Numbered from the stretch's first letter, positions 37,678 through 46,576 are shown. The stretch is DNA of 64,000 bases from Pseudomonas lini (GCF_001042905.1 NZ_JYLB01000004.1:62001-126000), one strand, 5' to 3'. Program-made: numbers and translations. Notes: generated by a model not told the origin, from the letters alone.

Positions 37678-39361
37678 CCAAAGCTTCCAGCGCACAACTC
37701 AAACTCGGCGCTTTGTCGCCAATCAACAGGTGCCAAACCCCACCGTCCAACTGACTGACACCCATGCAACCAAGCGCTTTCAACTGACCCTCCGACAACG
37801 CCTTGCCATCCGCCAGTTGCAACCGAATCCGGGTCATGGCCACGCAATCCATTTGCAGCACATTGTCGCCGCCGCCCAGTGCCTTCAGCCATTGCTGGGC
37901 TTCTGTGTTCGCCACAGTGGCAGTTTCAGGAACGTCGACAACGGCAGCGGGGGAGGCGATAACCGCTCGCCCCAAGGCCGGCATCGCCAACCGGATCTCA
38001 TCGGCAATGCTGTCTGCCATCGGCCCAACTACGACCTGCAAACTGCCGCCCTTGCCCGGACGAACAACAGCCATCGCCCCCAGCGCTTTCAAGTCCGCAT
38101 CGGATGCCTTGTTGCGATCAACCATGTCCAGCCGCAACCGTGTCGTACATGCACCTACCGTGATCAAATTCTGCGCACCACCCAGCGCCTTGATGTAAGC
38201 CCCGGCGCGCTCATTCTCGGCGACTATCACCTTGTCACCGGTCGGCACATCTTCACGCCCAGGCGTCTTCAAATTGAATCGACGAATACAGAAATCAAAC
38301 ACCACGTAGTAGATCAGCGCATACGCCAGCCCCACCGGAACCACTCGCCAGCCATTGGTGGATTCACCCCAGCCCAGAACCATGTCGATGAAGCCGCCTG
38401 AGAAGGTAAAGCCCAAGTGAATGTTCAGCAAATTGGTGACGGCCATCGACAACCCGGTCAGCAGCGCGTGAAGCAAAAACAGCATCGGCGCGAGGAACAT
38501 GAAGGCGAATTCGATTGGTTCGGTCACACCCGTCAGAAACGAGGTCAGGGCCATGGACAAGAAAATCCCGCCCATGACTTTGCGCCGTTCCGGCAAGGCG
38601 TTGCGGTACATCGCCAGGCAGGCGGCGGGTAGGCCGAAGATCATCATCGGGAACATGCCGGTCATGAACTGGCCACCTTTCGGGTCGCCGGCAAAGTAGC
38701 GCGACAGGTCGCCTGTCACGAGTGCGCCCGTGGTCGGGTCGGTGAAGTTGCCGAATACGAACCACGCCATGTTGTTGAGGATGTGGTGCAGGCCGGTGAC
38801 GATCAGCAGGCGGTTGAACACGCCGAAGACGAAAGCACCGAAGCTGCCGCTGTCCATCATTAACGCGCCGAAGCCATTGATGCCGTGCTGGATCGGTGGC
38901 CAGATGAACCCGAACACGACGCCCAGGCCGACGGCGGCGAACCCGGTGACGATCGGTACAAAACGCCGACCGCCGAAGAACGCCAGATACTCCGGCAACT
39001 TGATGTCTTTGAAGCGGTTGTACAGCGCGCCGGCCATCAGGCCGCTGACGATCCCGGCGAGCATGCCCATGTTGATGCTCGCATCGAGCACCTTGAGGGT
39101 GGAGATCATCACCAGATAGCCAATCACTCCGGCCAGGCCTGCGGTGCCGTTGTTGTCCTTGGCGAAACCGACCGCGATGCCGATGGCGAAGATCAATGCC
39201 AGGTTGGCGAAGATCACCTGACCGGCGTCGTGGATGATCGCGATGTTCAGCAAGTCGGTGTCACCCAGGCGCAGCAGTAACCCTGCAATCGGCAGGATCG
39301 CGATCGGCAGCATCAGAGCGCGACCGAGGCGCTGCAAGCCTTCGATGAAGTATTGGTACAT
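37646..39361 (-). CDS. nagE: PTS N-acetylglucosamine transporter subunit IIC-IIB(-IIB)
   Basis: A 571-residue inner-membrane permease that imports and phosphorylates N-acetylglucosamine to GlcNAc-6-P. The EIIC domain (about 1-360) starts GLQRLGRALMLPIAILPIAG and has the GITEPIEF-like GVTEPIEFAF. A first EIIB domain (about 385-460) has the phosphorylatable C405 in GACTTRLRL. A second EIIB-like domain (about 487-560) has Ala508 at the matching position, with a Cys two residues earlier, so it is probably non-catalytic. Phosphate comes from NagF, encoded 43 bases upstream. Confidence 0.93.
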   Translation of the reverse strand: MYQYFIEGLQRLGRALMLPIAILPIAGLLLRLGDTDLLNIAIIHDAGQVIFANLALIFAIGIAVGFAKDNNGTAGLAGVIGYLVMISTLKVLDASINMGMLAGIVSGLMAGALYNRFKDIKLPEYLAFFGGRRFVPIVTGFAAVGLGVVFGFIWPPIQHGINGFGALMMDSGSFGAFVFGVFNRLLIVTGLHHILNNMAWFVFGNFTDPTTGALVTGDLSRYFAGDPKGGQFMTGMFPMMIFGLPAACLAMYRNALPERRKVMGGIFLSMALTSFLTGVTEPIEFAFMFLAPMLFLLHALLTGLSMAVTNLLNIHLGFTFSGGFIDMVLGWGESTNGWRVVPVGLAYALIYYVVFDFCIRRFNLKTPGREDVPTGDKVIVAENERAGAYIKALGGAQNLITVGACTTRLRLDMVDRNKASDADLKALGAMAVVRPGKGGSLQVVVGPMADSIADEIRLAMPALGRAVIASPAAVVDVPETATVANTEAQQWLKALGGGDNVLQMDCVAMTRIRLQLADGKALSEGQLKALGCMGVSQLDGGVWHLLIGDKAPSLSCALEALVNRSEVSARV

Positions 39362-39404
39362 GGCGAATCTCCCTGGGTTCTTGTTGTTTTTGTACTGTCG
39401 TCGC

Positions 39405-41921
39405 TCAGCTCAGAGGCCATTGCTGGTGACAGGCGTGACGCACCGCGCTGGCGCTGCTCAGCTTGAGCAGGTCCTGGCTGATGCGTCGGCATTCTCTGGC
39501 GTCGAGGTGGCGGACGCGGTCCTTGATTTCGCCGATCTGCACCGGGCTCACCGACAACTCGCTGACCCCCAGGCCAATCAACACTGGCGTGGCCAACGGA
39601 TCGGAAGCGAGGGCGCCGCAGACGCCGACCCAACGGTTATGCACCGCCGCACCGGCGCAGGTCTGGGCGATCAGCCGCAGCAATGCCGGGTGCAGCGCAT
39701 CGACCCGTGAGGCGAGGCCGGCGTGGTCGCGGTCCATGGCCAGGGTGTATTGGGACAAGTCGTTGGTGCCGATCGACAGGAAGTCCGCGTGTTCGGCCAG
39801 TTGCTCGGCCAGCAATGCGGCGGCCGGGACTTCGATCATCACGCCCAGTTCCGGGCGTTGGGTCAGGCCGAGTTCCCCGCACAGCGCATCGAGGCGCTGG
39901 CGGATGTGCAGCAGTTCATCGACTTCGGTGACCATCGGCAGCAGGATCCGGCAGCGGGACAACGGGCTGATCTGCAGCAGTGCACGCAGTTGCTGATCCA
40001 GCAGTTCCGGACGGACCTGAGCCAAGCGAATGCCGCGCAAACCGAGCACCGGATTTGCTTCGACCGGAAGCGGTAAATAGTCGAGTTGCTTGTCGCCGCC
40101 GACGTCGATGGTGCGGATGATCACCGACTTGTCGCCCATGGCATCGAGCACGGCTTGATAGGCGACGCGTTGTTCCTGTTCGTCCGGCGCGGTGTTGCGG
40201 TCCACAAACAGAAATTCGGTGCGCAGCAGGCCGACGCCATCCGCGCCATTGGTCAGTGCATCAGCCGCTTCAGCGCTGGAAGCGACATTGGCGGCGACTT
40301 CGATGTGCAAACCATCAAGCGTCAGTGCCGGGGTGTGAGCCTGAGCCTGTTGAAGGGCGCGACGTTGTTGATGATCGAGTTGCGCCTGATGCACCTCGGC
40401 CAGGCGCGCGGCGTTGGGCGTCAGTTCGAGACGTCCACCATCGGCATCCAGCACCACCGCTTGACCTTGCTCCTGATCGAGCAGCGTCGAACCCAGTGCA
40501 ACCATGCACGGCAAGCCTTTCCCGCGAGCGAGAATCGCCACATGGGAAGTCGCGCCGCCTTCGGCCATGCACAATCCGGCCACACCTTGCTGGCTCAGTT
40601 GCAGCAAGTCGGATGGCGTCAGCTCATGGGCCGCGACGATGGCGCCGGCCGGTACGTCGTACTGCCAGGTTTCACCGAGCAGGGCGCGCAACACGCGCTG
40701 TTTGAGGTCGCGCAGGTCGTTGGCGCGTTCGGCCAGCAACGGGCTGCCAAGTTGCTGAAGCACCTCGCACTGCACGTCGATGGATTGGCTCCAGGCGTGA
40801 GTCGCAGCGGTGCCGTGGTCGATGGATTGATAAGCCGCGTCAAGCAGCGCCGGGTCTTCGAGCAGCGCCAGGTGCGCGGCGAAGATGGCTTCTTCGTCAG
40901 TATTCTTGTGCTTCTTCGCTTGGGCCAGAGTGGCGTCGATGTCGCTGCGGACCCCAGTCAGTGCAGTGTCCAGACTTTGCCGTTGTTGCTCGCGATCATG
41001 ATTGCCGGCATCCATCGGCAGACTGATCGAGTTCAGACGAAACAACGGCCCAGCCACCAGACCGGGCGCTGCGCACACGCCATGCAGCACGCCCGCTTCG
41101 GCAGGGCGATTACGTTGGATCATCGGTGCTGGCGCAGCGGCGTGGCTGTCTTCGGCCAGGGCTGTGGATAACGCCGCCAACAGGGCTTGCAGCGCGGCCT
41201 CGGCGTCCGGTCCCTGGCAACTGACTTTGATTTCATCCTGCTCACCGACGGCCAGCGCCATCAGGCCGATCAAACTGTCGCAGGCCGCCGATTTGCCGGC
41301 GAAGTGCAGTCGGGATTTGCTCTTGAACTGTTGGGCGGTCTGGCGGATCAGTGCGGCAGGCCGGGCGTGCAGGCCACCGCGATGGGCGACATGAATATGC
41401 CCCTGAACCTCGATGCCGACGACCTCAATGTCGATCTGCACACCGTTGGCCACTTTCGGCACGATGTGCAGCAGCGGATCGCCGACCTTCACCGATTTCA
41501 GCGTAATCGGCCGCGCCTGAAAGTCCTGGCTGTTGGTCAGGATCATCAGGCTGACCAGGCTTTTGCACTGCTGCGCGACCTGGTCCAGGTCATAACGCAA
41601 CAGCGGCTGGCCATTGCTGACGCGCGCACCTTCCTTGACCAGCATCGAGAAACCGACGCCCTGTAACTCGACCGTATCGAGGCCCAGATGCAGCAGCAAC
41701 TCGGCACCGTTATCGGCGCGCAAGGTGATGGCGTGACCGGTGCGGGCGACGTGGGTCACCACAGCTTCACAGGGTGAGTACAGGGTGTCGTTCAGCGGAT
41801 CGATGGCGATCCCGTCGCCCATGGCGCCACTGGCGAACACCGGGTCCGGGACTTTCGCGAGTGTGAGCACCGGGCCGCTGAGCGGGGCGCTGAGGGTCAG
41901 CTCTTTATTGTTGTTGTGCAT
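39405..41921 (-). CDS. nagF: Multiphosphoryl transfer protein EIIA-HPr-EI for N-acetylglucosamine
   Basis: An 838-residue fusion of three PTS proteins that carries phosphate from phosphoenolpyruvate to NagE. An EIIA-Glc-type domain covers 1-155, with its phospho-His H78 in ELLLHLGLDTVEL. HPr covers about 172-255, with H185 in RGGLHARPAA. Enzyme I covers about 275-835, with H460 in EGGATSHVAILARG and the PEP-binding TNDLSQYTLAMDRD near 730. The domain order is that of Pseudomonas NagF. It gives the cell a private phospho-relay independent of the fructose PTS. Confidence 0.94.
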   Translation of the reverse strand: MHNNNKELTLSAPLSGPVLTLAKVPDPVFASGAMGDGIAIDPLNDTLYSPCEAVVTHVARTGHAITLRADNGAELLLHLGLDTVELQGVGFSMLVKEGARVSNGQPLLRYDLDQVAQQCKSLVSLMILTNSQDFQARPITLKSVKVGDPLLHIVPKVANGVQIDIEVVGIEVQGHIHVAHRGGLHARPAALIRQTAQQFKSKSRLHFAGKSAACDSLIGLMALAVGEQDEIKVSCQGPDAEAALQALLAALSTALAEDSHAAAPAPMIQRNRPAEAGVLHGVCAAPGLVAGPLFRLNSISLPMDAGNHDREQQRQSLDTALTGVRSDIDATLAQAKKHKNTDEEAIFAAHLALLEDPALLDAAYQSIDHGTAATHAWSQSIDVQCEVLQQLGSPLLAERANDLRDLKQRVLRALLGETWQYDVPAGAIVAAHELTPSDLLQLSQQGVAGLCMAEGGATSHVAILARGKGLPCMVALGSTLLDQEQGQAVVLDADGGRLELTPNAARLAEVHQAQLDHQQRRALQQAQAHTPALTLDGLHIEVAANVASSAEAADALTNGADGVGLLRTEFLFVDRNTAPDEQEQRVAYQAVLDAMGDKSVIIRTIDVGGDKQLDYLPLPVEANPVLGLRGIRLAQVRPELLDQQLRALLQISPLSRCRILLPMVTEVDELLHIRQRLDALCGELGLTQRPELGVMIEVPAAALLAEQLAEHADFLSIGTNDLSQYTLAMDRDHAGLASRVDALHPALLRLIAQTCAGAAVHNRWVGVCGALASDPLATPVLIGLGVSELSVSPVQIGEIKDRVRHLDARECRRISQDLLKLSSASAVRHACHQQWPLS

Positions 41922-41989
41922 GGCTCGGTCTCATCAGTAAAAACTACGGTTCGGATCAACTCGCCCTGTACGGATTAACGTGTCCTCTG

Positions 41990-42088
41990 TAGGAGCTGAC
42001 GAGTGAAACGAGGCTGCGATCTTTTGACGTTGTTTTTAAAGAGCAAGATCAAAAGATCGCAGCCTCGTTTCACTCGACAGCTCCTACA
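41990..42088. repeat. REPIN, GTAGGAGCTGACGAGTGAAACGAGG..GATCTTTT type
   Basis: The left arm is at 41990 and the inverted right arm ends at 42088. The right arm reads CACTCGACAGCTCCTAC, differing from the left by one exchange (GACGAG / CTCGAC). It lies between nagF and the SIS-domain gene, inside the nag cluster. Confidence 0.88.
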
Positions 42089-42111
42089 GGGTTACTCACC
42101 CGCCATTCGAA

Positions 42112-43134
42112 TTAGTGCGTGCGCGTCACTTTGCTCAAATGACGCGGCTGGTCCGGGTCCATGCCTCGGGCGAGGGCCAAGCCTGCGGCCATGACGTAAA
42201 AACTCTGGATCGCTAGAATCGGGTCCAGGGCCGGGTGTTCGGCGCGGCTCAGGGTCAGGTCGCGTTCGGCGACGTCATCCGGCGCGGCCAGTAGCACGCG
42301 GGCGCCGCGCTGGCGCATGTCCGCCGCAAGGCTCAGCAACCCGGCCTGCTCGGCGCCGCGCGGAGCGAAGATCAGCAATGGGTAATTCTCGTCGATCAAC
42401 GCCATCGGGCCATGCCGGACTTCGGCGCTGCTGAAGGCTTCGGCCTGGATCGCTGAGGTTTCCTTGAATTTGAGGGCCGCTTCCTGGGCGATGGCGAAAC
42501 CGGCGCCACGGCCGATCACCATCAAACGCTGACAATCACGCAACGCGTCGATGGCCAGGCTCCAGTCCTGTTTTGCCGCTTCGCGCAGACCTTCCGGCAG
42601 GGCAAGGCCAGCTTCCAGCAACTCCACGTCTTCTTTCCAGTGGGCGATCAGGCGGGCGCTGGCGGTGAGGGTGGCGATAAAACTCTTGGTCGCGGCGACG
42701 CTGCTTTCGGTGCCGGCGCACAGCGGCAGGCTGAATTCGCAGGCGGCTTCCAAAGGCGAGTTCTCGGCGTTGACCATCGAAATGCTCAGGGCGCCGCGCT
42801 TGCGTAGCAGACGCAGGCTGTTCACCAGATCCGGGCTTTGCCCCGACTGCGAGAAGGCGAACGCGACCTGGCCGCTGACCTTCAGCGGCGCTTGCTGCAT
42901 GGTCACCACCGACATCGGCAACGACGCCACCGGAATGCCCAGTTGCTGCATGGTCAGGTAGGCAAAGTAGCTTGCGGCATGGTCGGAGCTGCCGCGAGCG
43001 ACAGTCATCGCTACTTGCGGCGGCTGACGACGCAGGCGCCCGGCGATTTCGATCATCTGCGGGTCGAGCTGCTGCAATTGAGCTTGCACCGCCTCGAACG
43101 AGGACAGCGCCTCTTCAAGCATTTTTGAAGTCAA
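42112..43134 (-). CDS. SIS-domain sugar isomerase/deaminase (glucosamine-6-phosphate deaminase, NagB-II type)
   Basis: A 340-residue protein with two SIS sugar-phosphate domains and no N-terminal glutaminase domain. It is therefore like the isomerase half of GlmS. Motifs are TVARGSSDHAASYFAYL near residue 43-60, and SQSGQSPDLV (the phosphate-binding Ser run) near 93. The second domain carries VIGRGAGFAIAQEAALKFKE. In Pseudomonas nag clusters, which lack classic nagB, this protein supplies GlcN-6-P deaminase activity. It overlaps nagA by 20 bases, so they are coupled. Confidence 0.85.
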   Translation of the reverse strand: MTSKMLEEALSSFEAVQAQLQQLDPQMIEIAGRLRRQPPQVAMTVARGSSDHAASYFAYLTMQQLGIPVASLPMSVVTMQQAPLKVSGQVAFAFSQSGQSPDLVNSLRLLRKRGALSISMVNAENSPLEAACEFSLPLCAGTESSVAATKSFIATLTASARLIAHWKEDVELLEAGLALPEGLREAAKQDWSLAIDALRDCQRLMVIGRGAGFAIAQEAALKFKETSAIQAEAFSSAEVRHGPMALIDENYPLLIFAPRGAEQAGLLSLAADMRQRGARVLLAAPDDVAERDLTLSRAEHPALDPILAIQSFYVMAAGLALARGMDPDQPRHLSKVTRTH

Positions 43135-44221
43135 TGTCTTCTCCTTCGACCATGACGGCGGTCAGTGTGAGTGAGCGATCCAGCCGCACGCAGTCGGCCC
43201 AGGCGCCGGGTTGCAGGCGTCCGCGTTCTTGAAGGCCGAGGTAGTCGGCGGGGAATTGCGAAAGTCGTTGCGAGGCTTCGGCAATCGGCAAACCGATCTT
43301 CACCAGATTGCGCAAAGCCTGATCCATGGTCAGGGTGCTGCCGGCCAGCGTGCCGTCGGGCAGGCGCACGCCGCCCAGGCATTTGGTCACGGTGTGGCTG
43401 CCGAGTTTGTATTCGCCGTCCGGCATGCCGGCGGCGGCGGTGGAATCGGTGACGCAGTACAGGCACGGGATCGAGCGCAGGGCCACGCGGATCGCGCCGG
43501 GGTGCACGTGCAGCAAGTCTGGAATCAGCTCGGCGTATTTGGCATGGGCCAGCGCCGCACCGACGATGCCCGGCTCGCGGTGGTGCAGCGGGCTCATGGC
43601 GTTGTAGAGATGGGTGAAACTGCTGGCCCCGGCCGCAAGCGCAGCGACACCTTCCTCGTAACTGCCCAGCGTGTGGCCGATTTGCATGCGCACGCCGCGA
43701 GCGCTGAGGGCACGGATCAAACCGTCGTGGCCGGCGATTTCCGGGGCGATGGTGATCACCCGGATCGGCGCCAGCGCCAGGTATTCTTCGACTTCGGCCA
43801 TCAATGCGGTGTGAGCGAAATTCGGCTGGGCGCCGAGTTTGCCCGGGTTGATGTACGGGCCTTCCAGATGCACGCCGAGGACTCGGGCGCTGCCTTTTGG
43901 CCGCTGTTCGCAAAACTCTCCGACGTCCTTGAGCACTCGCGAAATCTCTTCGTTCGGCGCTGTCATGGTGGTCGCCAGCAGCGACGTGGTGCCGAAGCGC
44001 ACGTGGGTTCTGGTGATGGTTTCGAAGGCTGGCGCGCCTTCCATGATGTCTTTGCCACCGCCGCCGTGAACGTGCAGGTCGATGAAACCCGGCAGCAGGT
44101 AAGGCAGGTCATTGTCCGCCGGATCGCACGGTTGGCCTTCGATGGACACGACCTTGCCGTGTTCGTGGATCAGCCGGCCGCGAACCCAGCCGTGGGCGGT
44201 GAGGATGTTGTCTTCGGACAT
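43115..44221 (-). CDS. nagA: N-acetylglucosamine-6-phosphate deacetylase
   Basis: A 368-residue amidohydrolase that turns GlcNAc-6-P into GlcN-6-P plus acetate. The metal-binding start LPGFIDLHVHGGGGKD is near residues 44-60. The catalytic Asp lies in CVTDSTAAAGMPDG near 262-275, and the sugar site has FTHLYNAMSPLHHREPG near 202-218. The length is close to E. coli NagA (382). It lies 69 bases after nagR and overlaps the SIS-domain gene. Confidence 0.94.
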   Translation of the reverse strand: MSEDNILTAHGWVRGRLIHEHGKVVSIEGQPCDPADNDLPYLLPGFIDLHVHGGGGKDIMEGAPAFETITRTHVRFGTTSLLATTMTAPNEEISRVLKDVGEFCEQRPKGSARVLGVHLEGPYINPGKLGAQPNFAHTALMAEVEEYLALAPIRVITIAPEIAGHDGLIRALSARGVRMQIGHTLGSYEEGVAALAAGASSFTHLYNAMSPLHHREPGIVGAALAHAKYAELIPDLLHVHPGAIRVALRSIPCLYCVTDSTAAAGMPDGEYKLGSHTVTKCLGGVRLPDGTLAGSTLTMDQALRNLVKIGLPIAEASQRLSQFPADYLGLQERGRLQPGAWADCVRLDRSLTLTAVMVEGEDIDFKNA

Positions 44222-44250
44222 GATCGGTTCTCGTTTGCTCGTTTAGCAAC

Positions 44251-44307
44251 GAAGCTCTTTATCTGCGGAGCTCTTTATCTACGAAGCTCTTCATCTACGA
44301 AGCTCTG
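44251..44307. repeat. 16-bp tandem repeat spanning the nagR stop codon
   Basis: Three full units and one partial unit: GAAGCTCTTTATCTGC, GGAGCTCTTTATCTAC, GAAGCTCTTCATCTAC, GAAGCTCTG. On the minus strand each full unit encodes or mimics GAG CTT CGT AGA TGA/TAA, the last residues ELRR and stop of NagR. Only the first copy is in frame. Confidence 0.85.
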
Positions 44308-45022
44308 CGACAAAGTCGTAGTAGTCGTTGCGGCAATAGGTGTCGGTGACTTCGATTGGCGTGTTGTCTTCCATATAGCCGACCCGGGTCATCAGCAGCA
44401 TGGCGGTGCCAGGAGCGATGCCCACCAGGGCGGCGAATTCGTCCGAGGCGTTGATCGCCTGAATGTGTTGCAGGGCGCGGACCACCGGTTTACCGATGCC
44501 ATCGAGGTATTCGTAGAGGGAATCGCCCACCGCTTGCGGCTTGGGAATGATCGAGGCGGGCAGGGTGCTCATCTCGATCGCCATCACCGTGTCGTCGGCT
44601 TTGCGCAAGCGTTTGAGCCGCGCAACCTTGTCGTTGGGCGACAGGCCGAGGCGGATCAATTCTTCGTGGGTCGGCGGGGTGATTTCCCGTTCCAGCCATT
44701 GCGAGCCGGGGACGAAACCCTTGAGCCGGAGCATTTCGCTAAAGCCCGAGAGGCGTGACAGCGGTTGTTCCAGGCGTGGCGTGATGAACGTGCCAGAGCC
44801 TTGATTGCGCCGGATCAGGCCTTGCTCGAACAGCACTTCCAGCGCTTTGCGTGCGGTGACGCGAGAGATGCCCAGTAGTTCGCTGAGATTGCGTTCCGAT
44901 GGCATCGCCTGTTCGGCTTTCCACTGGCCGGCATGGATCGCCGCTTCCAGATTGCGCGCCAGTTGCAGGTACAACGGCGTGGGCTGGGTGTCGTCAGGGC
45001 GTAGGGCCTGGAGGTCATTCAT
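44291..45022 (-). CDS. nagR: GntR/HutC-family regulator of N-acetylglucosamine use
   Basis: A 243-residue repressor. The winged HTH covers about 10-78 (MPSERNLSELLGISRVTARK, then RNQGSGTFITPRL). The UTRA effector domain follows (about 95-240, with ..RLKRLRKADDTVMAIEMSTL). HutC-type regulators of this layout (NagR, DasR, YvoA) sense GlcN-6-P or GlcNAc-6-P. It is first in the minus-strand order nagR-nagA-SIS-nagF-nagE. Two exact inverted copies of a 13-bp motif lie 57-161 bases upstream. The C-terminus lies in a 16-bp tandem repeat. Confidence 0.9.
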   Translation of the reverse strand: MNDLQALRPDDTQPTPLYLQLARNLEAAIHAGQWKAEQAMPSERNLSELLGISRVTARKALEVLFEQGLIRRNQGSGTFITPRLEQPLSRLSGFSEMLRLKGFVPGSQWLEREITPPTHEELIRLGLSPNDKVARLKRLRKADDTVMAIEMSTLPASIIPKPQAVGDSLYEYLDGIGKPVVRALQHIQAINASDEFAALVGIAPGTAMLLMTRVGYMEDNTPIEVTDTYCRNDYYDFVAELRR

Positions 45023-45078
45023 TTAGGTTTGGTCCGATGCGGATGTAGGACTGTTGTCGCCCGGTTGTGGGGCGAAAA

Positions 45079-45183
45079 CTAATACCACTTAAATACCATG
45101 TCAATGCCAGTACTTTGCTGTGGGCGCAGCAAAGCTTGCCCTGCATGATGGTCTTTAGGGGGCTTTGTTCTAAGTGGTATTAG
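45079..45183. promoter_or_regulatory. Pair of inverted NagR-type operator candidates
   Basis: CTAATACCACTTA (45079-45091) and its exact complement TAAGTGGTATTAG (45171-45183) lie 79 bases apart. The first is followed by a second AATACCA at 45092-45098, 11 bases from the first one. Location upstream of nagR fits autorepression. The binding protein is inferred. Confidence 0.6.
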
Positions 45184-45202
45184 GGTCGGGGATTTTAAAA
45201 GC

Positions 45203-45281
45203 AAAGATCGCAGCCTGCGGCAGCTCCTACAGATGGGATTGGTATCTACCCTGTAGGAGCTGCCGCAGGCTGCGATCTTTT
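45203..45281. repeat. REPIN, GTAGGAGCTGCCGCAGGCTGCGATCTTTT type
   Basis: AAAGATCGCAGCCTGCGGCA at 45203 and its inverted partner ending at 45281 flank a spacer of about 22 bases. Confidence 0.9.
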
Positions 45282-45319
45282 GAATTTATTTTTTCGAGGC
45301 CGACCGAAGGTAGTCACTC

Positions 45320-45430
45320 GATCGTTCCCACGCTCCGCGTGGGAATGCAGCCCGGGACGCTCCGCGTCCCACTTAAAGCCGAACGCGGAGCGTCCGTAGT
45401 GGCATTCCCACGCGGAGCGTGGGAACGATC
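45320..45430. repeat. Long palindromic repeat, GATCGTTCCCACGC type
   Basis: Outer arms GATCGTTCCCACGCTCCGCG at 45320 and the complement ending at 45430. An inner pair is built on GGACGCTCCGCGTCC and ACGCGGAGCGTCC. It belongs to a family different from the REPs around it, and the CTCCGCG/CGCGGAG core is repeated four times. Confidence 0.85.
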
Positions 45431-45455
45431 ATCATCAGCCTTGAAGTTTCACCCG

Positions 45456-45959
45456 TTACGGCCGAATCTCAATCATCGTGCCATCCGGCACCAAGCCCCA
45501 AACCTCGCGCATGTCCATATTGCGCATGGCGATGCAGCCGTCGGTCCAGTCCAGCGTATGGAACAGGTCTTCCGGGTTGTCTTCGGTGTCTGGGGTGCCG
45601 TGGATCATGATCATGCCGCCAGGCTCGACGCCTTCGCGCCGGGCGCGGGCGGCGTCGCTGATATTAGGGTAGGAGATGTGCATCGCCAGGTTGAAGCGGT
45701 CGCTGATCTTGCGCCAGTCCACCCAATAAAAGCCTTCGGGGGTACGTTTGTCGCCCTCCATCAGCTTCGGCCCCTTGGGGCGTTTGCCCAGGGAAATGCG
45801 ATAGGTCTTGATCGGCTTGCCGTCATTGATCAATTGCAATTGGTGGGCAGATTTCAGAACCAGAACTTTTTCGATGACTTTGCCGTCCAGCGTTTCCGTG
45901 GAGGAAGCCTGGCTGACAGCGACGAACGACAAGCAAAAAACGGCAAGCAACCAGCGCAT
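45456..45959 (-). CDS. L,D-transpeptidase-family periplasmic protein (YkuD domain)
   Basis: A 167-residue secreted protein. The signal peptide is residues 1-18 (MRWLLAVFCLSFVAVSQA, cleavage after SQA). The YkuD domain starts VLVLKSAHQLQLINDGKPIK near residue 32. Its catalytic part is MIMIHGTPD (conserved His) and DGCIAMRNMDMREVW (Cys nucleophile, consensus SxGC-R-N). The family cross-links peptidoglycan at diaminopimelate or ties lipoproteins to it. This short form is of the ErfK/YafK type. Divergent from nagR, with the palindromic region between. Confidence 0.88.
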   Translation of the reverse strand: MRWLLAVFCLSFVAVSQASSTETLDGKVIEKVLVLKSAHQLQLINDGKPIKTYRISLGKRPKGPKLMEGDKRTPEGFYWVDWRKISDRFNLAMHISYPNISDAARARREGVEPGGMIMIHGTPDTEDNPEDLFHTLDWTDGCIAMRNMDMREVWGLVPDGTMIEIRP

Positions 45960-46024
45960 TGAAACGATATCCCTAAGAGGTGTCGCGATTATTGATTTTA
46001 TAGATGCTTTTACGTGTAGGCGCG

Positions 46025-46576
46025 TTAAATGATGGCGGGCTGGACGAGCGGTGGGATCGATTCGGACCGCACGGGGTAGACCTCGGTCCGCCGGTCAGCG
46101 AAGAAGCATTCTAAGGTACGCCCCACCGTGCGGAAAGCCAGTTCGCCCCAAGGGATGTCGGCTTCTTCGAACAGTTGCACTTCCAGGCTCTCGGGTCCCG
46201 CGGAAAAATCCAGATCCACCAGCTCGGCGCGAAAGAACACATGCACCTGGCTGATGTGTGGCACGTCGATCAGCGTATAGATGCTCAGGTTGCGCACCCG
46301 GGCACAGGCTTCTTCGGCGGTCTCGCGAATGGCGGCCTGTTCGATGGTCTCACCGTTTTCCATGAAACCGGCAGGCAGGGTCCAGTAACCGAGCCGTGGT
46401 TCGATGGCGCGACGGCACAGCAACACCTTCGAACCCCAGGTCGGCACGCAACCGGCGACGATATTGGGGTTCTGGTAATGGATGGTATGACAGCTATCGC
46501 AGACAAAACGCAGGCGCGAATCGCCTTCGGGAATGCGCTGGGTTACCGGGTTGCCGCATTGGCTGCAAAATTTCAT
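46025..46576 (-). CDS. Nudix hydrolase with zinc-ribbon N-terminus
   Basis: A 183-residue protein. Residues 1-30 hold a zinc ribbon (MKFCSQCGN, then CDSCHTIHYQNP: C-x2-C and C-x2-C). The Nudix box is GFMENGETIEQAAIRETAEE near residue 69-88, the consensus GX5EX7REUXEEXGU. Substrates of this NudC-like/ADP-ribose pyrophosphatase branch include NADH, ADP-ribose and FAD, but the exact one cannot be read here. I start at 46576 because the zinc ribbon begins there; the upstream extension to 46690 lacks homology features. Confidence 0.88.
   Translation of the reverse strand: MKFCSQCGNPVTQRIPEGDSRLRFVCDSCHTIHYQNPNIVAGCVPTWGSKVLLCRRAIEPRLGYWTLPAGFMENGETIEQAAIRETAEEACARVRNLSIYTLIDVPHISQVHVFFRAELVDLDFSAGPESLEVQLFEEADIPWGELAFRTVGRTLECFFADRRTEVYPVRSESIPPLVQPAII

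Larger units (their letters stand above)
45023..45455. other. Intergenic region upstream of nagR
   Basis: A 433-base stretch without a gene. It holds the two candidate NagR sites (45079-45091 and 45171-45183), a REPIN (45203-45281) and a second, unrelated long palindromic repeat (45320-45430). The nagR promoter is expected between the first site and 45022. No protein-like frame is seen. Confidence 0.6.
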
